DNA of 64,000 bases from Parabacteroides distasonis (GCA_015060925.1 SUXM01000007.1:1-64000); one strand, 5' to 3'. Positions 7,198 to 16,341 are shown, counted from the stretch's first letter. Notes: generated from the letters alone by a model not told the origin. Translations and numbers: made by a program.

Positions 7198-8283
7198 ATG
7201 TATAAAGAAGGTAATGTCTTAGAAATAAGTAGGTTGTTAAGGGAGTGGTATCAAATATATAAACGTGATTTACCATGGCGTTCGACTTCAGATCCTTATA
7301 TTATATGGGTTTCCGAGATTATACTTCAGCAAACGAGGGTATCACAGGGCTTGGATTATTTTCTCCGTTTTACAGAGCGTTTTCCGGACGTAAGTTCTTT
7401 GGCAATAGCAGAAGAAGATGAGGTGTTAAAATATTGGCAAGGTTTAGGATATTATAGTCGTGCGAGAAATTTACATGCTGCAGCGAAAGATATAAAGGAA
7501 CGATTCGGTGGGGTTTTCCCAAGGGATTATAAGGATATTCTTTCATTAAAAGGTGTAGGAGAATATACAGCAGCTGCTATAGTCTCTTTTGCTTGGAATG
7601 AGCCTTATCCTGTTGTTGATGGAAATGTGTTTCGTGTTCTTTCAAGATTATATGCCTTAGATACTCCTATAGATACTCTTAAAGGGAAAAAAGAGTTTAC
7701 GGTTTTAGCAGAAATGATTATGGATTCTTTATATGCAGGAATCCATAATCAAGCGATGATGGAATTAGGAGCATTGCAGTGTCTTCCTTTAAATCCGGAT
7801 TGTGCAAATTGCCCTATACATGGATATTGTTTAGCTTATGCTAAAAATGAAGTGTCTTTATATCCGGTAAAACAGCATAAAACGAAAACTCGTAATCGGT
7901 ATTTTCATTATTTATATATAAAATGTAAGGGAAGAACATGGTTGCATAGAAGAAATAACCAGGATATATGGAAGGGTCTTTATGAATTTCCTCTGATAGA
8001 AACAGAATTCGCAATGGATTTTGTGGAGTTGCAACGAAGCGAACCTTTTCGTAAACTTTTTGAGGGGATAACAAATATGCAGATATCTGTCGATTTGGTT
8101 AATGTCAAACATATCTTATCTCATCAAGTTTTATATGCGACATTTTATCAAATAGAGATAGAACAGGAAAATAATATATTGCAAACTTATCTCTCAATAC
8201 CTGTGGACGAGTTGGAGATGTATGCTATGCCTCGTTTAATTCATATTTATTTAGAGAAAATGAAAGGAAATTTGTTTGAATGA
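7198..8283 (+). CDS. mutY: A/G-specific adenine glycosylase MutY
   Basis: Removes adenine mispaired with 8-oxoguanine in base-excision repair. At 361 residues it is normal for MutY. Visible: catalytic Glu in SEIILQQTRV (about residue 39), helix-hairpin-helix LKGVGEYTAAAI (about 121), catalytic Asp in VVDGNVFR (about 141), and the iron-sulfur loop CLPLNPDCANCPIHGYC with C-x6-C-x2-C-x5-C spacing (about 196-212). The C-terminal third is the NUDIX-like domain that reads 8-oxoG. First gene of an operon with ssb, gldE, gldD and a phosphopantetheinyl transferase, an order conserved in Bacteroidetes. Confidence 0.97.
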   Translation: MYKEGNVLEISRLLREWYQIYKRDLPWRSTSDPYIIWVSEIILQQTRVSQGLDYFLRFTERFPDVSSLAIAEEDEVLKYWQGLGYYSRARNLHAAAKDIKERFGGVFPRDYKDILSLKGVGEYTAAAIVSFAWNEPYPVVDGNVFRVLSRLYALDTPIDTLKGKKEFTVLAEMIMDSLYAGIHNQAMMELGALQCLPLNPDCANCPIHGYCLAYAKNEVSLYPVKQHKTKTRNRYFHYLYIKCKGRTWLHRRNNQDIWKGLYEFPLIETEFAMDFVELQRSEPFRKLFEGITNMQISVDLVNVKHILSHQVLYATFYQIEIEQENNILQTYLSIPVDELEMYAMPRLIHIYLEKMKGNLFE

Positions 8284-8327
8284 TTGAATTTGTGTTTCTT
8301 TGTGAGGCAATTATAAAAGAAAGTCGT

Positions 8328-8810
8328 ATGTCTTTAAATAAAGTAATCTTAATTGGAAATGTAGGGCGTGATCCAGATGTCCGTTATTTTGATAGTGGTG
8401 CAGCAGTGGCTAATTTCCCTTTAGCTACTTCAGAAAGAGGGTATACATTAGCTAATGGAACAGTTGTACCGGAACGAACAGAATGGCATAATGTTGTTGT
8501 TCGCCGTGACTTGGTGCCATTTGTTGAAAAATGGGTAAAGAAAGGTTCAGGATTATATGTGGAAGGTAAAATTCGTACACGTAATTATGATGATCAAAGC
8601 GGAATTAAACGTTATGTAACTGAAATACATGCTGATAGGGTTGAATTTTATAGTACGGGATCAGGCAACAGGGAAAATTCTGCAGGATCATATCAACAGG
8701 GAAATCAAACTGTAAATCCGCAGTCTATAACTCCTGGATATCAGCAACCGACAACTATGCAATCGGATGCATCTTTAGATACGGAAAGTGCGGATGATTT
8801 ACCGTTCTGA
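8328..8810 (+). CDS. ssb: Single-stranded DNA-binding protein
   Basis: A 160-residue OB-fold protein that coats ssDNA during replication and repair. The start MSLNKVILIGNVGRDPDVRY is the classic SSB N-terminus, so I reject the ORF-track start 16 residues upstream that overlaps the mutY stop. EWHNVVVRRD and GLYVEGKIRTRNYDD are the core OB strands (residues 45-90). A Gln/Asn/Ser-rich linker leads to the acidic tip DDLPF, the docking peptide for partner proteins. Lies 44 bases after mutY in the same operon. Confidence 0.97.
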   Translation: MSLNKVILIGNVGRDPDVRYFDSGAAVANFPLATSERGYTLANGTVVPERTEWHNVVVRRDLVPFVEKWVKKGSGLYVEGKIRTRNYDDQSGIKRYVTEIHADRVEFYSTGSGNRENSAGSYQQGNQTVNPQSITPGYQQPTTMQSDASLDTESADDLPF

Positions 8811-8835
8811 TATTGTTTAATTAATACTGAAATCC

Positions 8836-10152
8836 TTGGACTTAGATAGTTTTTTTACAGGCTTATTTGATCAAATATATATACAACCTCTTACTGCTGG
8901 AGCTATTATTTCTTTAGCTCTTGCTATGTTGTTGTTGTTAGTTTCAAGTTTTATGTCTGCTTCTGAAGTTGCTTTTTTCTCTTTAACACCGAGTGATATA
9001 AATGAAATTAGAGAGGAAAACAATTCTTCAGATGTGTTGATACAGCGTTTGTTAAATCGTTCGGAATATCTGTTGGCTGCCATATTGATAGGAAACAATT
9101 TTGTGAATGTGGCGGTTGTTATGCTTTGTACTTTTGGGATCCATTTGATTTTTGATTTCTCGGCATCTCCTTTGTTTGGATTTATATTAGAAACGATTGT
9201 ATTGACGTTTATGCTTTTGCTGTTTGGGGAGATTATGCCAAAAATCTATGCACAAAAGAATTCATTGCGCTTTGTTCGTCGTTCAGCTCCTATAATGAAT
9301 GTTGTGGAGCGTATTTGTCGCCCATTCTCAAAGATATTGGTTACTTCAACCAGTATAATAAATCGTTCATTAGTCAAGAAGAAACATGATTTATCGGTAG
9401 ACGAACTCTCTAAAGCATTGGAGTTAACTTCTACTGAAATGCCAGAGGAAAAAGAGATGCTTTCCGAAATTATTAAGTTCTATAATAAAACTGCTGATGA
9501 AATAATGACTCCCCGTTTGGATATTGAGGATATTGATCTCAAAACAAATTTTCGCTCAGTTATAGACTTTATTATAAATTCTGGTTATTCTCGTATTCCG
9601 GTATATGCAGAATCTGAAGATAATATTAAGGGTATCCTGTATATTAAGGATCTTCTTCCTTATATTGATAAACCAGATACTTTTCGTTGGCAGAGTTTGA
9701 TTCGTCCGGCTTATTTTGTGCCTGAGACAAAAAAAATTGATGATTTGTTGGAAGAATTCCGGACGAATAAGATACACATGGCTATTGTGGTGGATGAATT
9801 TGGGGGAACTTCTGGTATTGTTACGATGGAAGATATTTTGGAGGAGATTGTAGGTGAGATTTCGGATGAATATGATGAAGATGAAAAGCAATATATTCGT
9901 TTGGCTGATGGAAGCCTTATCTTTGAGGCCAAGATCCTTTTGACTGATTTCTTCCGTGTGATAGATACAGATCCTGTCGAGTTTGACAAATTGACTGAAG
10001 AGGTAGAAACTTTGGCTGGCTTATTGCTTGAAATAAAAGGTGATTTCCCTCGCCGTAGGGAGATTATAGAGTATAAAGACTGTCGTTTCCAAATTTTGGA
10101 GATTGATAATCGACGTATTTTGAAAGTTAAGTTTAATCGCATTTCTGAATAA
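8836..10152 (+). CDS. gldE: GldE, CNNM/CBS transporter-associated protein
   Basis: A 438-residue membrane protein of the CorC/HlyC family. Four hydrophobic segments in the first 150 residues form the CNNM (DUF21) domain (LALAMLLLLVSSFMSASEVAF about 27-47, then ILIGNNFVNVAVVML), followed by a CBS pair (about 205-330; IDDLLEEFRTNKIHMAIVVD, GGTSGIVTMEDILEEIVGEI) and a CorC_HlyC C-terminal domain. Start is a TTG at 8836-8838. The stop overlaps the gldD ATG by one base (TAATG). In Flavobacterium GldE works with GldD in gliding/T9SS; in non-gliding Bacteroidales the pair is kept, with an unclear role. Confidence 0.92.
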   Translation: MDLDSFFTGLFDQIYIQPLTAGAIISLALAMLLLLVSSFMSASEVAFFSLTPSDINEIREENNSSDVLIQRLLNRSEYLLAAILIGNNFVNVAVVMLCTFGIHLIFDFSASPLFGFILETIVLTFMLLLFGEIMPKIYAQKNSLRFVRRSAPIMNVVERICRPFSKILVTSTSIINRSLVKKKHDLSVDELSKALELTSTEMPEEKEMLSEIIKFYNKTADEIMTPRLDIEDIDLKTNFRSVIDFIINSGYSRIPVYAESEDNIKGILYIKDLLPYIDKPDTFRWQSLIRPAYFVPETKKIDDLLEEFRTNKIHMAIVVDEFGGTSGIVTMEDILEEIVGEISDEYDEDEKQYIRLADGSLIFEAKILLTDFFRVIDTDPVEFDKLTEEVETLAGLLLEIKGDFPRRREIIEYKDCRFQILEIDNRRILKVKFNRISE

Positions 10153-10727
10153 TGCGTGCTTGGTGTGGTATATGGTTGTTGATAGTGATATGGATTAGTA
10201 TCTCTTGTGTTGAATATATGCCTAAACCTCGTGGCTATTTTCGTATAGATCTGCCTCAACCTGCTTATAAGTCTTTGCCTGAATTGAGTTTGCCTTATAC
10301 ATTTCAAATATCTCATTTGGCAGAAGTAGAATTATCTCCGATAGGGAATCCTATAGGTTGGATTAATATAAACTATCCTTCAATGAGAGTTAGACTTTAT
10401 TGTAGTTATTTACCTATTACCCCCGTAACATTAGAGAAAACGGAGATTGAAAGTCGTAAGATGGTTGTACGACAAACCAAATATCCGAATCAAATAATGG
10501 AGCAAGAGTATAATAATGCAGAGGAGAAGGTGTATGGTTCTCTATTTATGTTAGGGGAGGAGTCTGCTTCTCCTATCCAATTTATGTTGACGGATAGTGT
10601 TTCTCATTTTTTTAGAGGAGCTTTGTATTATGACTGTATAATAAATGCAGACTCTTTGGCTCCTGTCACCCATTATTTGAAGCAAGATATTGTGGAATTG
10701 ATACAGTCTTTTAAATGGAATAGGTAA
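10152..10727 (+). CDS. gldD: Gliding motility-type lipoprotein GldD
   Basis: A 191-residue lipoprotein: hydrophobic signal MRAWCGIWLLIVIWISISC with lipobox Cys19, then the family signature PKPRGYFRIDLPQPAYK. Known in Flavobacterium as essential for gliding and T9SS-dependent secretion; the Bacteroidales role is unproven. Translationally coupled at both ends: its ATG overlaps the gldE stop and its stop overlaps the PPTase ATG (both TAATG), so GldE, GldD and the PPTase are probably made in fixed ratio. Confidence 0.92.
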   Translation: MRAWCGIWLLIVIWISISCVEYMPKPRGYFRIDLPQPAYKSLPELSLPYTFQISHLAEVELSPIGNPIGWININYPSMRVRLYCSYLPITPVTLEKTEIESRKMVVRQTKYPNQIMEQEYNNAEEKVYGSLFMLGEESASPIQFMLTDSVSHFFRGALYYDCIINADSLAPVTHYLKQDIVELIQSFKWNR

Positions 10728-11368
10728 TGGCACTCCTGTTTAAATATAACAATCCTTTATGGGGAATATGGAAGCTGGAAGAGGCATCTGATGAACTTCT
10801 TTCTCTTTTGAAGAATAAAGAGTCATATAAGTCACAATTGGATTTGATTCATTCGGAATCTCGTAGGAGAGAGTGGTTGGCTTGTCGTGTTTTGCTTCAA
10901 GAATTAGTAGGCTCTTCAGTGTTGATTGCTTATCGTTCAAATGGCGCTCCATATCTTTTGAATAGTCCATTGCATATCAGTATATCTCATACGAAAGGAT
11001 ATGTAGCAGTGTTGTTGCAGGCACAATCTGTTGTGGGTATTGATATAGAGTACCGTTCGGCTCGCGTGCAAAAGATCCGTAGTCGTTTTATGAGCGAGAA
11101 GGAAGAAAGAGCTTTGGATAAAAGGAATGAAACAGAACACCTACTGCTACATTGGTGCGCGAAAGAGACCTTGTTTAAGATGATTGGTCAAGAGAATGTT
11201 GATTTCCAAAAACACCTGCATGTTTGTCCTTTTTTTTATAATTCTGAAGGAACTCTTCAAGTACAGGAGACACGGACAGAAAAGAATGAGGTCTTTGATT
11301 TGAATTATTGGGTACAACCTGATTTTGTGGTTGTTTATAGCCAGGAAATAAAAAAGGAGAATTATTGA
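10727..11368 (+). CDS. 4'-phosphopantetheinyl transferase superfamily protein
   Basis: A 213-residue Sfp-type enzyme that would move phosphopantetheine from CoA to a carrier protein serine. The family motifs are present: VGIDIEYRSARVQKI (about residues 103-117, magnesium-binding Asp/Glu) and HWCAKETLFKMIGQE (about 143-157, catalytic W-x-x-K-E). HISISHTKGYVAVLL precedes the first motif as expected. It closes the mutY-ssb-gldE-gldD operon. Length and motifs fit Sfp rather than the short AcpS type, so its target could be a fatty-acid or specialised carrier protein; the carrier cannot be told from here. Confidence 0.93.
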   Translation: MALLFKYNNPLWGIWKLEEASDELLSLLKNKESYKSQLDLIHSESRRREWLACRVLLQELVGSSVLIAYRSNGAPYLLNSPLHISISHTKGYVAVLLQAQSVVGIDIEYRSARVQKIRSRFMSEKEERALDKRNETEHLLLHWCAKETLFKMIGQENVDFQKHLHVCPFFYNSEGTLQVQETRTEKNEVFDLNYWVQPDFVVVYSQEIKKENY

Positions 11369-11382
11369 AATTCTCCTTTTTT
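11350..11382. terminator. Bidirectional terminator overlapping PPTase stop
   Basis: Perfect 14-bp stem (11350-11363 with 11369-11382, arm AAAAAAGGAGAATT) and a five-base loop that contains the PPTase stop codon. The A/T-rich base gives a U-run in both directions, serving the convergent IMPDH gene too. Confidence 0.85.
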
Positions 11383-11389
11383 ATGTATA

Positions 11390-12883
11390 TTAGTTTTGTT
11401 CTTTCAAGATGACGTCATGTGCACCACCTTCAACAATACTGGTCGAAGAGACCAAAGTTATCTTTGCGTTATTTTGTAATTCCGGTATCGTAATAGCACC
11501 GCAACTACACATGGTTGCAATCATCTTTCCTAAAGTAACATTTAAGTTGTCTTTCATCTTGCCAGCGTACGGCACGTAACTATCAACACCTTCTTCAAAT
11601 TTAAGAGCTTCATTGCCTCCCATGTCATAACGTTGCCAGTTCTTAGCGCGATTAGAACCTTCTCCCCAATATTCTTTCACGAAGTTGTTTCCGATCTTTA
11701 ATTTCTTGGTCGGAGATTCATCAAAACGAGCGAAATAACGTCCCATCATCAAGAAGTCTGCACCCATTGCTAAAGCTAAAACCATGTGGTAATCGTGTAC
11801 TAACCCACCATCACTACAGATAGGCACATAAATACCTGTTTTCTTCATGTATTCATCACGAGCTTGAGCTACATCAATTAATGCGGTCGCTTGTCCACGT
11901 CCGATACCTTTCTGTTCACGGGTAATACAGATAGAACCTCCACCGATACCCACTTTGATAAAATCAGCTCCGGCTTCTACCAAATAGTTGAAACCTTCTT
12001 TGTCCACAACATTACCAGCACCAACTAATACTTTGTCTCCGTAGTTTTGTTTGATCCAACGTAATGTCTCTTGTTGCCATTCAGAATAACCATCGGAAGA
12101 GTCGATACAAACGACATCAACGCCTGCCTCTACTAATGCAGGAACACGTTCCATATAGTCACGAGTATTAATACCCGCACCTACCAATAATTTTTTGTCG
12201 CTACCGGATAGTTCTCTTGGGTTTTCACGATGGCTATCATAATCCTTACGGAATACGAAGTATTGTAAATTTTGATCCTTGTCAATGATAGGTAATGTAT
12301 TTAGCTTATTCTCCCAAATAATTGTATTAGCGTCACTTAAAGTGATACCTAACTCTCCTACGATTAATTTAGAGAACGGTGTCATGAAATCCTTTACCTT
12401 TTTATCCATTGGATCTTTACCGATACGGTAGTCACGGCTGGTCACCATTCCTAATAATTTACCGTTAGGCGTACCATCTTCTGTCACACCGATTGTAGAA
12501 TGTTCAGTACGTTGTACCAATTCAATTACATCAGCCAATGTATTATCGGGGGTCAGATTTGAATCACTGATAACGAATCCGGCTTTGAATTTCTTTACTT
12601 TGCGAACCATTTCAGCTTGGCTGGCGATAGGTTGTGAACCGAAAATAAAAGATAATCCTCCATTGCGAGCTAATTCGATAGCCAACTTAGGACCGGAAAC
12701 AGATTGCATAATTGCAGAAACGAAAGGAATGTTTAGCTCAATCGCAGGTTTTTCTCCTACTTTATGTTTCACAAGTGGAGTTTTAAGTGAAACATTGTTA
12801 GGTACACATTGTTTGGTTGTTAAACCAGGAATAAGCAAATATTCACCAAAGGTTCTTGAAACATCGTTTAAGAAAACTGCCAT
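11390..12883 (-). CDS. IMP dehydrogenase family protein (divergent paralogue)
   Basis: A 497-residue TIM-barrel enzyme of the IMPDH/GMP reductase family; IMPDH turns IMP into XMP with NAD+ in guanine synthesis. The barrel holds the active-site loop [20 protein letters not shown] (about residues 313-332, catalytic Cys in SICITR), and two CBS motifs interrupt it (about 95-215). Differences from standard bacterial GuaB: start [20 protein letters not shown] and the flap [14 protein letters not shown] instead of GVGVPQ. Bacteroidetes typically carry a second, conventional guaB elsewhere, so this may be a specialised paralogue. Own promoter; ends at the shared terminator. Confidence 0.85.
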   Translation of the reverse strand: MAVFLNDVSRTFGEYLLIPGLTTKQCVPNNVSLKTPLVKHKVGEKPAIELNIPFVSAIMQSVSGPKLAIELARNGGLSFIFGSQPIASQAEMVRKVKKFKAGFVISDSNLTPDNTLADVIELVQRTEHSTIGVTEDGTPNGKLLGMVTSRDYRIGKDPMDKKVKDFMTPFSKLIVGELGITLSDANTIIWENKLNTLPIIDKDQNLQYFVFRKDYDSHRENPRELSGSDKKLLVGAGINTRDYMERVPALVEAGVDVVCIDSSDGYSEWQQETLRWIKQNYGDKVLVGAGNVVDKEGFNYLVEAGADFIKVGIGGGSICITREQKGIGRGQATALIDVAQARDEYMKKTGIYVPICSDGGLVHDYHMVLALAMGADFLMMGRYFARFDESPTKKLKIGNNFVKEYWGEGSNRAKNWQRYDMGGNEALKFEEGVDSYVPYAGKMKDNLNVTLGKMIATMCSCGAITIPELQNNAKITLVSSTSIVEGGAHDVILKEQN

Positions 12884-12908
12884 AAGTGTTTATTTTTACA
12901 GGATGAAT

Positions 12909-14237
12909 TTAATTTGCATGCAAATGTACAGAAATCTTTTTGTTCTCATACGTTCTATCCGTCAAAAAATCAATCATTCGTGTGATGGCACGGCTACAAG
13001 CTGGACAAAAAGGGGCGTAATCACGCATCATGCAGTGGTCAACCGGACGATAAATACCTTTGGCAAGGTATCCTCCACCTTCAAAAACACCTATTCCATC
13101 TTTGTATTTGGTATCTAGTGGAGTAGGGATAGGCATGTCTGAAGGAAGAAGGTCTTTCCATTTACGATCAAAATCGATCAAGGTCGTGATGTTAGGTTCC
13201 CATGGCTCGTGTTTTAGATTATAAAAGTCTTCATAAGCCACTTCGGATGTGAAATATTCATCAGCCAGACCTGCAAAGCTATGTCCGAATTCATGGGTAA
13301 AGACTACCGGAGTTTGAGGATGGTCGGCCGTACCGCAAGCATAAAAATTGTACATGCCACCACCTCCATATTCGTCTGTATTGATCAATAGGAAGATTGC
13401 ATCACATGGCACATTCCAGATGGCATCACGGATGGATTTCATGTCTGGGGTTGTTAGGTAACGATCTACCCCGAAAGTGTAAAATCCTGAGTTTAAAGCT
13501 GTGTTTTTGTAGATACCTTTTCCCGAGATGTCCGTACCCGACTCCTCTGATATTAGTCCGACGGCCCATACGTTAAAGTCTTGAATGCGTGTGTCAAAAG
13601 GAGAAGTCTTAAATAAAGCCTCCGTGAATCGTTTGGCATCAGCTACAAATTTATCTTGTTCGTCTGCCGTATATCCTTCTGCAATGAATACGATATCCAC
13701 CTTTTCAGAGGAATTACCATGTTTTAGGATTGGATAAGTTTTGTGTTTTCTTAAAGGACTTCGGTCAATAAAGATACTTTTAGGGTCAACCTCCTGTTTT
13801 AGTAATGGATGAAATTGCATATCGTCTTTATCCCTGGCTGTTAATTCTATGTAAACAGGCACTTTCGGATAAGGGATAGAGATGCTGTTTGTCCACGATT
13901 GTGTCTCCCTTTTAGCTTGTTCGGTTGTTCGCCATTCCTCAAAAAGGGTATTAAACCCTCTGGAGTAGATCAAACAGTTGCTACCTTTGTCATATACATT
14001 TATATAATAGCCTCCATAAAAGAATGTATCGATAAGGTTCCAGGTAGGTCCACCCCATACAGGTTCTTCCCGTAGTTGTTGGATGGCAGCCTGTTGTTGT
14101 TCCGAATTTCCATGTAGGGAAAAATCTATCCGTAAACTTTTCCTTTCAAAGAAAGAATCGAAATTTGTTTGTGAGTAGGTTGAGATGCTAAGTAGCAGAA
14201 ACAGAAGAGGTAATAACCTTTTTACTTTCTTTTTCAT
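12909..14237 (-). CDS. Secreted M64-family zinc peptidase
   Basis: A 442-residue exported metalloprotease related to Clostridium IgA peptidase (MEROPS M64). Signal peptide MKKKVKRLLPLLFLLLSIST ends near YSQ, about residue 23, so I use the ATG at 14235-14237, not the ORF-track start 19 residues upstream, which would precede the promoter element at 14261-14268. The zinc site is VFTHEFGHSFAGLADEYF (about residues 322-339): H-E-x-x-H and downstream Glu. An N-terminal M64 domain (about 24-150) precedes it and CxxC (APFCPACS, about 417) is near the end. Bacteroidales commonly secrete such enzymes; the substrate is unknown and IgA cleavage is not implied. Confidence 0.9.
   Translation of the reverse strand: MKKKVKRLLPLLFLLLSISTYSQTNFDSFFERKSLRIDFSLHGNSEQQQAAIQQLREEPVWGGPTWNLIDTFFYGGYYINVYDKGSNCLIYSRGFNTLFEEWRTTEQAKRETQSWTNSISIPYPKVPVYIELTARDKDDMQFHPLLKQEVDPKSIFIDRSPLRKHKTYPILKHGNSSEKVDIVFIAEGYTADEQDKFVADAKRFTEALFKTSPFDTRIQDFNVWAVGLISEESGTDISGKGIYKNTALNSGFYTFGVDRYLTTPDMKSIRDAIWNVPCDAIFLLINTDEYGGGGMYNFYACGTADHPQTPVVFTHEFGHSFAGLADEYFTSEVAYEDFYNLKHEPWEPNITTLIDFDRKWKDLLPSDMPIPTPLDTKYKDGIGVFEGGGYLAKGIYRPVDHCMMRDYAPFCPACSRAITRMIDFLTDRTYENKKISVHLHAN
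12921..12928 (-). promoter_or_regulatory. -7 promoter element of IMPDH gene
   Basis: TACATTTG on the minus strand, 38 bases before the ATG at 12883; matches TAnnTTTG. It lies at the extreme 3' end of the upstream M64 gene region. Confidence 0.6.
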
Positions 14238-14260
14238 ATATGTATCATATTGTTTGGCTA

Positions 14261-14268
14261 CAAAGATA
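14261..14268 (-). promoter_or_regulatory. -7 promoter element of M64 peptidase gene
   Basis: TATCTTTG on the minus strand, 24 bases before the chosen ATG. It directly abuts the T-run of the hsp20 terminator. Confidence 0.6.
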
Positions 14269-14307
14269 AAAACAAAAGGCAACGGATGAACCATACCATT
14301 GCCTTTT
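14266..14307 (-). terminator. Intrinsic terminator of hsp20
   Basis: Arms 14299-14307 and 14274-14282 (AAAAGGCAA) pair on the minus strand with further pairing inside, followed by TTGTTTTTAT. It starts six bases beyond the hsp20 stop. Confidence 0.75.
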
Positions 14308-14312
14308 CTCTA

Positions 14313-14741
14313 TTATTTGATTTCGATAACCTTCTCTACCCTTTTGGCATCCGCCTTGTTTTTCTTGGGTACGCAGATATTTAAGACACCATGTTCCACT
14401 TTGGCTTCGATTTTGTCTTGTTCTACATTTTCGGGCAAGACTATGGTTTGTTGAAATTTGCTGTAAGAAAATTCACGCCGTAGGTAACGTCCGTCTTTTT
14501 TCTCTTCGTTTTTTTCTTCTCGTTTTTCCATGGAAACAACTAAATTATCATTCTCATCAATACGAATATTAAAGTCATCCTTGGTCATACCCGGAGCCGC
14601 AACTTCTACTCGGTATTCTTTCTCAGATTCAATCACATTGATTGCTGGAGCTGTGGAATTGGCTTTGACCATCCAGTTATTGTCAAACAGATCATTAAAC
14701 ACATAAGGCAACCAATTCTGCCCTCTTTTCATTGGCATCAT
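14313..14741 (-). CDS. Hsp20/alpha-crystallin small heat shock protein
   Basis: A 142-residue holdase chaperone. The alpha-crystallin domain spans about residues 35-135, from INVIESEKEYRVEVAAPGM through YLRREFSYSKFQQTIVLPEN to the closing strand EHGVLNICVPKK, where A/GVLNI is the family signature, ending VEKVIEIK with the C-terminal I-x-I motif for oligomer assembly. The start is set by a strong Shine-Dalgarno GGAGG eight bases before ATGATG at 14741, which is unusual for this AT-rich genome; the ORF-track start ten residues upstream has none. Monocistronic with its own terminator; no clear TAnnTTTG upstream. Confidence 0.95.
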   Translation of the reverse strand: MMPMKRGQNWLPYVFNDLFDNNWMVKANSTAPAINVIESEKEYRVEVAAPGMTKDDFNIRIDENDNLVVSMEKREEKNEEKKDGRYLRREFSYSKFQQTIVLPENVEQDKIEAKVEHGVLNICVPKKNKADAKRVEKVIEIK

Positions 14742-14870
14742 AATACTTCCTCCAATTATTTTGTTAAACATTAGTCTGTTCTAATAACAGGAGAGTTGCT
14801 TAAAAGGTTCATTAGAATCTTTTATAGGGATAATTGAGGAAAGAAACGGTATTTATTCTAAATAAAAGCG

Positions 14871-14878
14871 TATATTTG
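14871..14878 (+). promoter_or_regulatory. -7 promoter element of sialate O-acetylesterase operon
   Basis: TATATTTG, 22 bases before ATG 14900. The ORF-track start at 14834 lies upstream of this element, which is why the later ATG is preferred. Confidence 0.6.
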
Positions 14879-14899
14879 AAGTTTAAAAAATGTACGATT

Positions 14900-16333
14900 A
14901 TGATTAAACAATTTTTATCTACGCTTTTATTTATGGCCTTTACTTTCTCATTGAGTGCAAAGGTTCAGCTTCCTGCTATTTTTAGTGATGGCATGGTGAT
15001 GCAACAGTCTACTCAAGTGAGAATTTGGGGTAAGTCTAAGGCTAATTCTAATGTTGAAATTCGTTGTTCATGGGATAATCAAGCCATTCAAGCACGTAGT
15101 AATGCAAATGGAGAATGGAAGGCTTCATTAAAAACTCCTGCCGGAGGTTATCAATTGCAGCAGATCACTTTCTCGGATGGTGAGACATTGACTTTGAATA
15201 ATATATTGATTGGAGAAGTTTGGCTTTGTGCTGGACAGAGTAATATGGAGATGCCGGTCAGAGGTTTTCAAAACTCTCCGATTGAAGATGCCAGTGATTT
15301 GGTAGCAGATGCTGGTTTGTATAAAGGAAAGATTCGAGAAATCAAAATAAAGAAATCTTTGGCTACTACTCCTAAGGATGATTGTCCGGGTATTTGGAAA
15401 GAGTCGATACCTGAAAATGTGCCTTTGTTTACTGCTTTGGGTTACTCGTTTGCGATCGCATTGCAGAAGGTATTGGATGTGCCGGTAGGAATTATAAATT
15501 GTACTTATGGCGGGACAGATGTCGAATGTTGGATCTCTGAAGATATAACAGCTAAATATACCGATATCAGTAAGGAAAAGGGCAAAGCGAAGTATCATTC
15601 GGCTAATATCTCTGAAGTTTATAATTCCATGGTTCACCCGATTAAAGGTTATACTATTCGTGGAACAATCTGGTTCCAAGGTGAAAATAATGTACATCGT
15701 TTCCAAACATATCAAGATCGTCTGACAGATCTTATTGGTATGTGGAGAACAAAATGGGAACAACCCGATATGCCTTTTTATCTTATTGAAATAGCACCTT
15801 ATCGTTTTAAACAGGATGATAAGTCGGCTTATTTGAGAGAAATGCAATTTAAGGTGTTTCAAACATTACCGAATGTGCAATATGTAGGAACCAATGATAT
15901 GATAAAGCCGTTTGAGGTAAATCAAGTTCATCCGATGAGAAAGATAGGAATTGGTAAGCGTACGGCTTGGTTAGCATTAGATAAGACTTATCAAAAAGAT
16001 TGTTTCTTTGGTGAATGTCCCTCTTACAAAGCTATGAGAGTGGAGGGGGAGCGTGTAATCTTGAGTTTTAATAACGCAAAGGCTGGATTTAACCTGTTTG
16101 ACGGGATGGTCGGTTTTGAGATTGCCGGAGAAGATCGTGTTTTTTATCCGGCAACAGCTCGTATTGTCGGAACAATGCATCTTTCAGAAATCGAACTGTT
16201 CTCCAGAGATGTTAAGAATCCGGTTGCCGCCCGTTATTGTTTCCATGATTTTATGCTAGGGAATGTCACAAATGTATGGGGGAAGCCGTTAATTCCGTTT
16301 AGAACTGATAACTGGGAATATCCAAGGAAATAA
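14900..16333 (+). CDS. Sialate O-acetylesterase-like SGNH hydrolase
   Basis: A 477-residue exported esterase of the SASA family, predicted to remove O-acetyl groups from sialic acids or other acetylated glycans. Signal peptide MIKQFLSTLLFMAFTFSLSA; then an N-terminal beta domain (FSDGMVMQQSTQVRIWG) and the SGNH core: block I LCAGQSNMEMPV (Ser about residue 117), ENNVHRFQTYQDRL and block V NQVHPMRKIGIG (catalytic His about 344). It probably acts in the periplasm or at the surface. Followed after 8 bases by a NodB-type deacetylase gene, so two deacetylating enzymes are likely co-transcribed. True substrate not determinable from sequence. Confidence 0.9.
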   Translation: MIKQFLSTLLFMAFTFSLSAKVQLPAIFSDGMVMQQSTQVRIWGKSKANSNVEIRCSWDNQAIQARSNANGEWKASLKTPAGGYQLQQITFSDGETLTLNNILIGEVWLCAGQSNMEMPVRGFQNSPIEDASDLVADAGLYKGKIREIKIKKSLATTPKDDCPGIWKESIPENVPLFTALGYSFAIALQKVLDVPVGIINCTYGGTDVECWISEDITAKYTDISKEKGKAKYHSANISEVYNSMVHPIKGYTIRGTIWFQGENNVHRFQTYQDRLTDLIGMWRTKWEQPDMPFYLIEIAPYRFKQDDKSAYLREMQFKVFQTLPNVQYVGTNDMIKPFEVNQVHPMRKIGIGKRTAWLALDKTYQKDCFFGECPSYKAMRVEGERVILSFNNAKAGFNLFDGMVGFEIAGEDRVFYPATARIVGTMHLSEIELFSRDVKNPVAARYCFHDFMLGNVTNVWGKPLIPFRTDNWEYPRK

Positions 16334-16341
16334 TAATTAGG

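Noticed and set aside
9711-10316. 201-residue minus-strand ORF over gldE/gldD
   Set aside because: Spans the junction of two well-supported genes in antisense; Ser/Ile/Lys-rich, no motif.
12585-13118. 177-residue plus-strand ORF
   Set aside because: Overlaps the IMPDH and M64 genes in antisense and covers the IMPDH promoter.
15128-15862. 244-residue minus-strand ORF
   Set aside because: Lies wholly within the sialate O-acetylesterase gene, Ser/Ile/Arg-rich shadow without motif.
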